A stretch of DNA of 64,000 nucleotides. It comes from Thozetella sp. PMI_491. Lineage: Eukaryota; Ascomycota; Sordariomycetes; Chaetosphaeriales; Chaetosphaeriaceae. The stretch spans positions 318,318 through 382,317 of the forward strand of contig MU270081.1 of NCBI GenBank assembly GCA_021432635.1, read 5' to 3'. Shown here piece by piece: positions 46,677 to 59,496 of this stretch. The translations under genes were made by a program, and so were the position numbers. The notes beneath the pieces were generated by a model, which saw nothing but the letters and a program-made list of their open reading frames with translations, ran no database searches and had not been told where the DNA came from. The first letter of the stretch is position 1; each line of letters begins with the position of its first letter.

Positions 46677-47041
46677 TAAAGCAGATGGCAGGAAGAGTTG
46701 AAATAACAGGAAGACCATAGAACGATGCGAGACGAAAGTGCCGTAGCTTGAAGTAAATCCAGAAACAAGACTTGGCACGACTGAGGCTGCCTCGCTACAG
46801 CATTCAGCCTAGGCGTTCCTTTGGCTGACTACTATCGGGTGGCTCTTTCTACATACCTTCTAGCATTAGAAGTGTAGAGGCGCGCAATTATATTGGCCCT
46901 TACTTACTCCTGCACCGTACTGTGCCTATATAGACTAGCCTATGCCCCTCCATAGCTAGCTAGATATCTATTCCTCCACTTTTTCTTTTTCTACACTCGC
47001 CTGTCCCGCCGCACTTCTCCCAATTGCTCACCTCGACGAAC
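46677..47041. other. spacer in the terpenoid cluster
   Basis: 365 nt between the MFS gene and the esterase. It is pyrimidine-rich in the last 80 nt and no gene was seen. Confidence 0.45.
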
Positions 47042-48209
47042 ATGGCGTCTAGTTCCACTCACCAACACCTTATTACTTGGCAGATCTACGCTGGGGGCCA
47101 GAGAGACCCGGAACTGGATAAAGTTTGACCAAACAATTCCTGTTGATACTCTTCTTGTGCCTAACGCCTGACACATCTTGTAGGTTCTTTCCAGCGCTGG
47201 TCCCTGGCCCGATCCGCCCTTCACAGACATAAAACAATGCCGCGGAATCTCAGATTACGCCGACGGCCTACTCACGGAAGCACTCGGCTCGCCACCAACA
47301 GACATACAAGAGGAGACCTACAACATCCCAGTGAGCCCTTCTTACAGCTCCACCGCTCTGTTGACACGGCCAGCACCGAGTTCCAGCCCTGGGCCGCTTA
47401 TCGTGCTGTTCCACCCAGGGGGCTTCTTTCTAGGCAGCCCTTCCAAGCTTACCATGTATGCTCGGCCACTTGCCCAGCTATTTAACGCCTCTGTCCTATG
47501 CCCCTCTTATCGGTTCGCGCCAGAGCATGCATTCCCAACAGGCGTTGAGGATGCGTGGGCTACATTGCAGTGGGCTGCAAGTCAAGCCTCGACCCTAGGT
47601 GCTGACCCATCTAGAGGATTCCTCGTAGGTGGTATATCCAGTGGTGCGAATTTCGCGGTCGCACTCACACGGCGAGCCGTGGAAACAGGACTACAACCTC
47701 CTGTCACGGGCACATGGGCTCCAATCTTCATGGGCTTGAATGAGAAAGAGGCGGTACCGGATGATTATAGGCAGTTTTTTACGAGCCATGAGCAGCATTC
47801 TGATGCCCTCGTCATCGACAGCAGCAAGGCGGCAACGATGTGGGACTACTACAAACCCACGATTACATCGCCATTATTCAATCCTCTAGCTTCACCTTTC
47901 GATACAATCGGTGCGATGCCCAGGATATTTCTGCAAGTTGCCGGCCATGATCTTTTCCGTGACGATGGACTCATTCTCGCATATGCACTGCAGGATCATG
48001 GGGTAGAGGTGAAGTTGGAGGTGTATCCAGGTGTATGCCATTCTTTCTGGGTATTCGCGCCATCTATGGCTATTTCAAAGAGATTTGTGAGCGATATCAT
48101 TGAGGGGTTCGCTTGGCTGTTGAGAGTAAGTGTGGAGGGCTTGGGTCAAGGTTGGGAGACAGCCATGGCAATGCCAACGATCAAAATAGAGAATAGTCCG
48201 AGGGCATAG
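47042..48209 (+). CDS. alpha/beta hydrolase (HSL-type esterase/lipase) of the terpenoid cluster
   Basis: Two exons (47042-47122, 47184-48209) give 368 aa. Oxyanion-hole motif is FHPGGFFLG (HGG with one Gly replaced by Pro), then CPSYRFAPEHAFP, nucleophile elbow GGISSGAN (GxSxG), acid residue in VAGHDLFRDDG and His in CHSFWVF, so the catalytic triad is complete. There is no signal peptide, hence it is probably cytosolic. The hormone-sensitive-lipase family hydrolyses small esters; members in fungal metabolite clusters deacetylate or hydrolyse intermediates. It follows the MFS gene on the same strand, which supports a cluster role but does not prove one. Confidence 0.88.
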
Positions 48210-49460
48210 GATGTTGTCTACAGTGGATAATTGGTCGTATATGGAAGACTTTGTTGTTACCTATGCCTATCAATTGTCTCAGTGATATTTGTGTTTGCCC
48301 AAGAGGCAACACAGAGACTGATGTATCCCAGTCTGAATGCATATCTTCTCGTTGTTCTGGAGAGCCGCTGTGCCGAGGTAATAGCTGGTAGCTTTATGAT
48401 TCGCTACGCGTTTAGTGCTGTAGGTACTTCAGTCGTGGTACCAGCGATTGAGTCTTTCGGGTTGGCTATTTCGATACTTTATTTACTGTAATACTAATTC
48501 TAGGTACCATCGGAGGTTATAACGTGTTGGAAGGTGCCATAATCGGCATTGCATTAGACTAGTCTCCATCATATATTGCTAGCCTTGTCTTTCGCAATAT
48601 CTAAAGATAATGTAAGTCAGAATATTAACATATTTACTCTTCTTTTTGTTTTTCCAATAGAAAAAACAACTAGTCCATATAGGGATTTAAGGTGTGGTAG
48701 GATGTGCCTCTGCGCGGCCTCACTATCCGGACGATCTACTATTGTTCTGAAGAACCCAAAGCATAAAATTAACAGTCTCTAGATTCTCCCAAGAGCCCTT
48801 TCAAAACAAAAGTTAAGCATCTAGTGAGCCAGCAATGATTCACAAATTCCCTGTACTTTAGTTACTGTATCCTGTCATTGCGCGTAGCTCTTGTGCACTA
48901 TAATCCTTCTGGCGCCGAATGGCGCAGGGCGTAGAACCTAGCTGCCGCCTGTTCTCAACCTCTTCATCACTTTGGATTGTCTACAACCTGATTAGACGGC
49001 GAAGCTTCAAGAGACAGGAAAGCGCGAAGCGAGATGTGTGGTAAGAGCTGTGGCATCAGAAGGCCCTGGTGAACGGGGAGTAATTATGCCCGACCCTGAG
49101 AGCTCAGCCTCGAGAGAAATGAGACTGATGAAAGTGTGGTGAAAGCCTGGTGTTGCTTGGCCTTCTCGGCCTTGACTTCTACGCGGCTAGAGAGGGGACA
49201 GCCTCCAACAATGCACAATTTATTTAAATTCTTTTGTTAGCTCTCTACCATTGTCAGTTGTCTGGTGCTACTGCAGCTCAGGAGGTATGCTACGCCGCGA
49301 TATTACCTGATAGGGAAGGTGTTAACCGCGGATCCATACTCAACTTAATAAGCTCTGATTCAGTCGGCAAGTCGTCACACTTTTTTTTACTCCTCTCTTT
49401 TGGGTTTCCCGGATTACAGATTGCGGCTCCCTTTCCAGTTTCCCCTAGATACCCAAAAAA
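48210..49460. other. intergenic, possible cluster edge
   Basis: 1.25 kb without a convincing gene. An AT-rich part lies around 48.55-48.8 kb. Confidence 0.45.
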
Positions 49461-50517
49461 ATGGAGGAAACGCCCACTAAGGAAGGTACCATCCCGTTTA
49501 CGATCCCGGCACAGCTCTTGGCGGGGAGAACCGACATTCCCAACCCCTGTCTCACATACTATAAGACGTTCGGCGACCTCTCCTGCGGCGCACCGCGCGT
49601 CGTGATCCTCCACGGCGGTCCAGGAGGCGGGCATGAGTCTAACCTGACGCTTGCTGCACTGTGGCCGCGGTATGGTCTGCCCGTCGTTTTCTATGACCAG
49701 ATCGGGTGCGCCGGATCGACCCATCTCCCGCAGGCAGCCGGTGACAAGAAGTTCTGGCGCGCCCCCCTTTTTGCTGCAGAATTGGACAACCTTCTTGATA
49801 CCCTGGGCCTTCATGATGGCCCTGGATTCCACCTATTTGGCCACAGCTGGGGCGGCAATTTTGGCGCTGCTTTTGCTGCGGGCAGGCCCCGCGGACTGCG
49901 CCGTCTTGTTCTGGCCAGTGCCTTGCCTAGCATGGACCTCTCTAACGAGTGCATCCGACTGCGTGTCGCCGAGCTGCCGGCTGAGACGCAGCGGGCGTTG
50001 CACGAGTACACCGAGAAGGAGGAGTATGACCACCCGGCGTACCAGGCGGCGCTGACGACTTTCCGCCAGCGATATCTCTGCCGGGATTATCCGCTTCCTG
50101 CCGAGATGATACCAACAATGAAGCATCTGAGCGAGGACAAGACTGTCTATGGGACCATGTATGTTGACATGCTAAACCTGGCTTCTCACTCGTGGCCCAC
50201 ATGACCCAATTCCAGCCCTCGTGCTTACGTGACTTAGGTACGGCCCGTCGCTACTCGTGCGTAATGGTTCTCAGCTCGGCTGGACAAGTATTCCCCAACT
50301 GCCCCAAATTGCAGCCCCTACTCTCGTGTACAACGGCGAATTCGACACGTCGATGGACATTGCCCAGATCCCTTACTTTGAGCTCATCCCTCGTGTGCGA
50401 TGGGTTACCTTTCCCGGGGGCAGCCACATGTGCCATCTCGAGGCTGCCCTCAGGGAGAGAGTCTTCAAGACGGTGGGCAACTTTCTCACACAAGACGACG
50501 ATGGCGCAGCTGCGTGA
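49461..50517 (+). CDS. alpha/beta hydrolase, proline iminopeptidase-like (S33)
   Basis: Two exons (49461-50158, 50238-50517) give 325 aa. HGGPGGGHESN is the oxyanion loop of prolyl aminopeptidases, followed by FYDQIGCAGST and the nucleophile elbow LFGHSWGGNFG. The acid residue is in NGEFDTSMD and the His in GGSHMCHLE. S33 enzymes release N-terminal proline, but fungal cluster homologues act as ester or amide hydrolases on metabolites. It is co-oriented with the terpenoid genes, 1.25 kb beyond the esterase, so it may be the last cluster gene or simply a neighbour. No signal peptide. Confidence 0.9.
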
Positions 50518-51342
50518 GCCTCGACTAAATACTTGTACTTTACATCCAGATAGATCGAATCGAGTGCACCTGAATGCATAATAACGCAGCTCGGTTAGTT
50601 ATAGATAAAAGCGATATTCCGGATAACGCTGACCCTAGCCACCCCGCTGCCGTCCGGTGTCTCTCGACCTTTCCTAAGTGTGGGAGCCAATTGTTCTCTG
50701 TAAACTAGTTCGTATCGATGCGACTATCCTTGTCAGATGGGCCTATTATAGAACTGAGCTACGAGCCGTCACATCCACCACATATATAACCCAGAGCCCA
50801 TCTGTGCTTATAGCACGCGATCACGCGTTCCGCCTCTCGGTTATGTATAGCCATAGATTCTCTAGGGTGAAGAATGCAGTACTTACAATCTTAATTAGTG
50901 GTAGCGGATTAATAACTCGGCCACTAGCTTCAGTGCCTATCGCGTTTGGTGCAGAAGGATGCGCCAAGACGGCTATCTGATAAGATTAAGCAGCTGGTGC
51001 GCAGGTCGCTTATACACATTGAACCACAATGGATAATGCATGGAGCTTGAGCTGAAGAAGTGCACGAGGGGGCCATAGGCGCATGCAACACTGCTGTATG
51101 CTAGCCGTATAAGGCAGGAGAATGTCGGTTAACTTTATCCATCGAACGAGAGACGACGTCGACGACAACGACGATGCTGACGCAATTACTTTCCCCTGTG
51201 CCCACATGTCCTCGCCTACAAACCATATTTAGTGTCGAACTCTGTCCCTAATTTTTTTTTATTTCTCTCTGCAGTTGTGTCTACGTGTTGCTATCTCAAA
51301 TATACCTTTTTCAACGAGAGGCGAACTGGAATTGGGCTAAAC
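50518..51342. other. intergenic
   Basis: About 0.8 kb. The frame of the next gene stays open back to 51232 and would add a hydrophobic N-terminus. Otherwise nothing was recognised. Confidence 0.45.
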
Positions 51343-51873
51343 ATGTCGACGGATGCGCCACCCCCGCCGTACACGCCCCAGGATGTCTTGGCGACAGGAC
51401 CGACATCGCCAGCCTCTGCGTATATCCAGACGCGCCCAGTCCAGGGAAACCCACGGACCGAACTCATTGAGCATAAGCTCCCCTTGATCGCGGCCGACTC
51501 CAAGCTGCCTTTTCCGGAACCCGAGCAGGCGTGGCTGGGCCGTGATGTGACCCATCATGACTGGGACACATTTGTATCACAGCTTGGCCCCATTCCCCAT
51601 GGAGATGATACGACCGAGGCCAAGAGTTCGTTCCAGACACGAGCTAAGGGCATCGTCGGCGAGTGGAATGATGGCTTTTTCAACCCGCGCGGCCTAAATG
51701 TTGAGCCCGTGTTTGCAGGGGCTAGCGAGTCCAAGGGTTTCGGCTTCAAGCTTGGGAATTCCTTTGTGGGAGTTTCACTGGGAGAGAACGCCCATGGGGT
51801 CGGCCTCAAGCTCCCTGGAGTGCTTGTCGGAATATCGTCAGCAAGCGAAGACAAGAAAGAAGGCGGGCAGTAA
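51343..51873 (+). CDS. hypothetical protein with N-terminal PPxY motif
   Basis: A single exon of 176 aa that I do not recognise. It starts MSTDAPPPPYTPQD, giving a PPPY motif of the type bound by WW domains of ubiquitin ligases or adaptors. It continues with a Pro-rich segment, AWLGRDVTHHDWDTF, AKGIVGEWNDGFFNPRGL, and a Gly/Val-alternating C-terminus (GFGFKLGNSFVGVSLG, then GVGLKLPGVLVGIS) that looks like paired beta strands. The frame extends 37 codons upstream to an ATG at 51232, adding a hydrophobic stretch (FFLFLSAVVSTCCYL) that could be a membrane anchor. I chose the internal Met because the upstream part sits after a T-rich leader-like sequence. Real gene likely, function unknown. Confidence 0.65.
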   Translation: MSTDAPPPPYTPQDVLATGPTSPASAYIQTRPVQGNPRTELIEHKLPLIAADSKLPFPEPEQAWLGRDVTHHDWDTFVSQLGPIPHGDDTTEAKSSFQTRAKGIVGEWNDGFFNPRGLNVEPVFAGASESKGFGFKLGNSFVGVSLGENAHGVGLKLPGVLVGISSASEDKKEGGQ

Positions 51874-53822
51874 GCGAGAAGGGGGGGATCAGATCATATG
51901 AAAGCGACGGGCTCGACTACTCAGAGCTGTGAATTAGTTCAACCCTTGTATCGGTGCATGCCTGTCGTGCATTCTAGTTACCATTGGCTTCTTGATGGTT
52001 ATTGGTAATTCTAGATGAAGTTCCAACCAACAAGGGAGATGCCGGTATGGTTGGAGATCAGCCCCATCTGCATAGTGATGTAGCGTGTGTGTAACGCAAT
52101 AAGGTTCGTGGTGCATTTCCTCCGTCGTGGACGCGAGCCACTAACTGCCTTATGCTATCGCTACTTGGTGGGGATGGCAACGCTGGATATGCAGTTACAA
52201 TAAGAGCTTAGTTGACATAAATATTGAAATAATACTTTGCCTTCCTTTGTTGCTGATTGCCGTTTGAGAGGGTTCAAGGTATTGTTCCACAGGCGGACCT
52301 TCGTTGAAGCCGACGTTTGATTTATGCAACTATTCCATTGAAATCATTCGGGAGCGCAAAGTTCCCTAATGCAAGTCAAAGGGGCTGAGCCCAAGCTTTG
52401 ATATTCCCCGTTGCATGTAAACATGAAGACCTGCTGTGGATTAGTTCTGACGAGAGCACTTCACGTCTCAGTTGAGCGGGTTGCCAATACCAATATGAGA
52501 AGCTTAAAGTGAGCTCTGTCGGGCTGAGAGTCGGCCAAACGGAAAGGGAAAACTTTCTTTCAAATTAAGGAGTGCAGGATTACGCCGCGTTCTGGGGCGA
52601 AGCCAGTTGACACTTTGTCGTTGCTACGTGTTTGCCGCGTTCTGCATGTGATTCCGCGCCGAAGTATAGGCTTGCATCCTCAATAACAAAGTACACAAGA
52701 CGCAGCAAGTGTGCCGAGAGTGTTTCAAACAAGCCCTGGCTTGTGCCCCGGAGCTGGGACGCAAATTGGTAAGGCGAGCGCCCGGGCTTGTGTGGATGCT
52801 GGCAAATCCTGGCTTGCGGGATCCAAGCCGAACCCTAGCGTGACGGAGGCGGGGAAGCCAACAAATGGCGGCCGGCCCTGGGTCAAAGGAAGGCATAACG
52901 ATCGCGGAGTTCTTGTTTCGACCCAGCGAGCTGCCTGGGCCATTCTTGCGTGTTTTGCCTTGCGTCGAACACGCCATCTGGCCCGCCGCTTGGCTGATGC
53001 ACACGCTCACACGACCGCCCGCGGAGCCGTGAGAAGCTAGGACGCCTGTGCTTGCAATTTGAAATGCTTTGCAAGCTTCGCTAAAACAAGTCGTATGGCC
53101 GAGCCTCCGCGTCCACACGGCGGCGGCGTGGCAACTCGAATGGGGCCCTGAGAATAAGGACGAAGATCGGATGTCATGCGCGTCCCCATCACCGCCCTGT
53201 TGCCACGTGCGCTTCGAGCACCCGCCGCCCGCCAGCCCACGTGAGCGCCCACGAGGCATTGAGACAGGGCCTCGCTTATGAAATTACGAACACGAACGGG
53301 GAATTGTAGGCGCCCGTCCCGTGGGCGCGGCATACCGAAACGACCCAGATAGACGCATATCAATAGCGCCACATGCCAAGCACGACAGCATTTGGCGTGT
53401 CGGTCTCGCTTGTTACAGGGGCCCGACCCCTACGACGGGCTGAGCGGGACCGCGGACTCCTCCCGGCGTCCGTGTACCGGGGTTACCTCGCCGAATGAGC
53501 CGGCGGTCCAGCACCCCGTCCCCAGAGCAGCCGGGGAGCCAGCGTGTTTCATGTGTCGTTGGGCGTATTTACGGGGCCGTGGGTGGGCTCTACCGGTCTA
53601 GATGGCTCTCCGGTTGTGTTATGCACATTCGGGTGCTCTGAAGCATCCGGCCTATGCATTCTGGCGCTGACGGAACGACTATAAAGAAGCCATCTCCTCT
53701 TCATCGCATCGAGAAAAGAACCATCCAACATCAGCTCATCAACCCGACAAAGCACGAAGAACAACCATTACAGCACTCGCATTCAGCCGTTTTACGCACT
53801 TTCAGCCCCATCCATCCTCAAG
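51874..53822. other. long intergenic region
   Basis: Nearly 2 kb. The left third is AT-rich and the right two thirds turn GC-rich. A 211-codon open frame on the minus strand (52624-53259) has no domain, and its composition fits chance openness of GC-rich DNA. Confidence 0.45.
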
Positions 53823-54593
53823 ATGCCTCAGACCGTCGAACTTGCGTGGGCCCCCATCAAGCAGGATGCTAGCGAGGAGACCATCAAGGGCCTGAAGGCT
53901 CTTGCCCCTGAGGTCAAGGCACAGAAGGGACTGGTGGCGATGTACCACGGCACCGTCACCGAGCGGCCCCACTCGATCGAGTTTGTTACCAGTAGGCATA
54001 TGGCGCAGTCGTCTCGCAATCTTTGTGCGCACACTAACAGGGCTCGCAGTCTGGGAGTCTGAGGAGGACTATAAGGCGTCTCAGACCTCGGAGGTCCATG
54101 GCAAGGTGTCCGGCCTGTTCAAGGATCTCGTCGACACCTCGGACCCCGCGCAGCACCCTTACCACAACACGATCGTGTTCTCCCAGCCCTTCGGCCCCAT
54201 TGCCGACGCGCCGGTTACCAGCATGACGGCCATCTTCCTCCCCACCACCGCCGATACGGCCGCCTTCGAGGCTGCCTGGGAGGATGTCGTCAAGAACGGC
54301 CTGGGCACCAAGCCCGAGGGCTTCATCGCGGGCGCCCACGGCTGGACAGCCGACGAGGTCAAGGGCCATCCTAAGATCAGCCCGGCCAAGCTCTTCGTCG
54401 CGGCGTCTGGCTGGGAGAGCGTAGAGAAGAACGAGGCTGCCCATGCCTCGCTGGCCGAGCGCTTCAGTGAGCTCCGCAAGTTCACCGAGGTGGTCGATAC
54501 TGTAAGTCCCCTTCTCGTACTCTGAAGTCTACCGGGAGTATGCCGCTGACATGCTGGGACCAGCACCACACTGTCTTCGAGAAGGATAACTAG
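53823..54593 (+). CDS. ABM-like dimeric alpha/beta-barrel protein
   Basis: Three exons (53823-53991, 54050-54501, 54564-54593) give 216 aa; the last exon holds only HHTVFEKDN. The first half (TVELAWAPIKQDASEETI...GLVAMYHGTVTERPHSIEFVTIWESEEDYKA) has the strand-helix layout of an antibiotic-biosynthesis-monooxygenase or stress-responsive dimeric barrel. The second half (TSMTAIFLP...FIAGAHGWTADE...LFVAASGWESVE) repeats it, suggesting two fused barrels. There is no signal peptide. Homologous folds include small oxygenases and heme-binding proteins, so activity cannot be assigned. The short introns and exact phases make the gene model strong; the fold is an inference from pattern. Confidence 0.75.
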
Positions 54594-55253
54594 GTAGCAA
54601 ATGAGCGAGCCGCCTGCCTGACCCCAGATGTTAGATGGAGCAATCTGGCACACAGGACAGGATGTTACCGAGTCATGCCGAGCATAGGACAGCTCGAGCC
54701 TCTTGATTTTAGCATATCCATGACTAAATGACCATACCCAAATTGAATTACTAGCCCAAAATATCACATCTTCTAGAGCTCGTGAAGTGTGTTGATGGCT
54801 CGGGCTTCGGCCGGATATGCACAAGCGCCAGACCATGAACGGCATGGGTCGCTGTCTTGTTTAGCGGCCTAGCTAGGTTCGGCATCCTATGAAGCCCCGA
54901 TGATTTGTCTCACCTCGCCCCCGGGATGGATGACACAGAACCTCGATCACACAGTCCCGAGGTTTACGGTTTCAAGTTTGTTATTGAGGAATCCTAAGAC
55001 GTAGGTAGGAGTCATATATGCATAGCCCTTAGCTGGCACCCCAGATGACAGCGCCGTTAAAATGCTCGAAATAGGTACAATAGAAACCAAGAGAAGACAC
55101 CACCCATGGGTACATAATATACATGGTTCTGGGTTCATGCATTGACCGCCGTCTTATATGATGCGGTCGTAGGGACACCGAGGTCCCCCCACCTTTCTAA
55201 TATACTTGGAGCGAGTCTCCCAGTTTCGGCAACTCCGTCAGCTCGTAGAAGCT
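54594..55253. other. convergent spacer
   Basis: 660 nt between the convergent ABM-like and chitinase genes. Nothing was recognised. Confidence 0.45.
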
Positions 55254-56755
<1,502 letters not shown>

Positions 56756-59496
56756 GATGAAAAAAGGAGTGTAGAAGGAATGAATCCAGAAAGGAGCGTA
56801 GGAGGTAGAGCGTGAACCGGGCTGGTCTCAAGCGTACAAGCGAGCATCACGGGCGCAGGGCAGCGAGGTCTTATATCGCTTTGCGCCGTCGTCAGAGGCC
56901 AGGCCGGCTGGGATCACACCAGCGCCTAAGGGGCCCGGAGGGTGCATGGGATCGCGTGCAGTAACCATCGCAACGTGCCTAGTAGCTGCCCCATGGTCTG
57001 CGGAGCTCTAGCTCGTGGTGCCTAGTAGGGTCGCAGTCGGCCAGGGGTATGGCCCTCGGCTGGGCCTCGCGCGCTATGCCAGTGATGGCATGCCGCTTCC
57101 TTCCTTTCTAGGCTCTAGGTCGAGCCGCAAAGGCGCCAGCCTTGGGACGCTTGGCATATTCCCTTCCTGATAGGATGGAGGGCGCAAGGCGCTATCGCTG
57201 CCTCGCCGTCTCGGCGCCCATCGCACGTGCCGTGTCTCAGCGGGCTGTTTGACCGTGAGCACATCAGCTTGCCCTCGAGTGCGACTCTACCCACCGGCAT
57301 GTGCTGGGGTGGCCCCTACTTCGGTGCCCATTTGCCTGCACCGGGACGGCGGACAAGGAGCCTGCCGGCCCCGGCACTGCGGTTGGGCAAGCGAGGTGCA
57401 ATCGATTATCGGACGCCACGCGGGAGCCACTGGATCGCAGACTCGTCCCACCATCCCGGAAGCGATCACCAAGCACCGGCGCCTCCCACCAAGTGCTAAT
57501 ATTCTACTCCCTAGCTATGTAATACACGGGACTCCCAAATGGGGAAGGTCTCTGGCGTGGTAGTTATTGGAGGTGATTTGCCGTGGCAGTGGCGCGGCCA
57601 GTAGAAGCGCCGAACAGGAAGGGCGGCGGGCCAGGGTTCCGGGCTTGGTATTGGGGACGCTGCAGAATACGCCGACCGCCAGCGTGGATCAGGAGGAGAC
57701 GCTGACTGAAACAATAGGCCACCGGGTAGCTGCGCGTGCGACTATAGAGCACCACCGCCAAAGAACGCGAACGGCTTGGCGCGATTCCTGCAGGCTTTGC
57801 CGAGCATCTTGGTGCTTTATCCACTCAGTTACTAGTCGTCGGCCGTCCCGCTAGAACAGCCGCAAATACTCAACGACCTTGAGTGCCTACTAGTCAGTAC
57901 GCGTTTACGAATATAGAATCGTAATAACTAGTTACTGGATCCCCTTTTTAATGCGTTGGTGGACTGGGGCAAATTGCACCGGAGCACCCAGGAGCTTCGG
58001 GTTCAATGCGATTGGGCGGCGGGTTCGGAGCGCTCCTTCGCCCTGCCGCCATCAACAGATGGCCAGAAGCCCAGGCGTGCTATGTATCTCCACTGCCAGG
58101 GGTGCAGCGCAACCCTACCTTTGGGTACCTAGGCGCTCAGTGCAGACGAAGAAAGAGGTGCTCGCACCCCACCGCCGCCGCATCCCGAAATGGAGTACGG
58201 CCCCCTTTCCCAATGGGAGATTATCTGCCACGGCCCCTGGTTGCATCTCGTCGCATTTTCTAATAACGGCGCGAGACCTGCAACGTTACGCAGCTTTCTC
58301 TTCGTTCCGCCAAGATGATTCGAGAGCACGACGAGAGCCTCGAGAAGAGACATGGTCCCCCGTGGGGTAGCTATCGGGCCGCGCGCCCTGGGAGCAGCCG
58401 CAATTTCATGATGCAATCTTGGCCAGGGTACACATGATCCAGTCAGGCCCCGAGATCGCGTGGCGGCATCCGCACACGTCAAGCTCCCAACGCCACCCGC
58501 GAGGCCAAAGGTCGGCAACCAGCTGCCGGCATCGCATCTAGGTTAGGGGAGCGTCGCCAATCTGCCCATATTTGTGACCGACGATCTAGCTGTCGGCATC
58601 TAGATCCCGCGCCTGCGCCGCTCCCGCTGCCGCTTCCGCCGGCGCGGGCGATGCGGCAATACGGGGCCCGAGTACCGGCTCCAGCCCGGACTCTAGGTGG
58701 GGCGAGCGGTGCCGGCCCCGCCTGGTTGATGAAAGATGCGTTCGTCTTGGTCGAAATGTGTCCCTATAACTCGGATACTGGTGTGATTTTTACTCCCTCG
58801 CCGTATGACCAGATTTGGTATTTGGTATACCTCGGGTGGTTACCCACAGACAGGTTTCCTCAATTGTGGCCGGCCTGTGATTCTCCACGCCTTTTCTCCA
58901 AAAGCCCAAGTCCCGCACGAACCATCAATTGCTCCCCCTTATAACCATTACCCCGGACAATCGAATCCTCGTGGCGCCAAAAAGGTTCGAGATGGCCAGA
59001 AGCCGGAAAAGCTGGGGGTGGGGCGGCCTCTACCGGCGCACATGTCAGGCACACCTAAACTACCGTCGCGTCTTCTCGATCTGGCCTCTGATCGGTGCGC
59101 TTGTGCACCTACCGTGCGGGGAAGCAGGCCAACACGGGATTCGTCCCCCAACTTGGGCTCTATGCGCACCTCTCTGGGCCGAACCGGTCCGGGGGTGGAG
59201 TATACGCGGAATAATTGATGCTTTTGGTCGTCAAGGTCCGTGTAGAGTCGCAGAGGGTCAACCGCACCACTCGCGGCCTCGAATTTTCCGTTCGGTCCCA
59301 CGTAGAATCCCCGCCTTGACAGCCACCTGGTAACGTCAGAGAGGGATAGGATGGAGTGGAGGCGGGACATACAACGCGAGCGGCGGGTCGGCGGGAGAGG
59401 AGGGGGATCGCGTATAAACACCCGGATGCCCGGCTATGGGCTCTCGGCCCCGCGATGTCGAGCAGCCCAGCGAAACCCAGGCACCTCACCGCAGCA
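56756..59496. other. long GC-rich intergenic region
   Basis: 2.7 kb between divergently transcribed chitinase and alpha-galactosidase genes. Many overlapping open frames occur, as expected in GC-rich DNA, but none carries a domain or plausible splice structure. No RNA gene was recognised. Confidence 0.45.

Noticed and set aside
52624-53259. 211-codon minus-strand open frame
   Set aside because: No domain, odd Cys/Arg/Ser-rich composition and overlapping open frames on the other strand: chance openness in GC-rich DNA.
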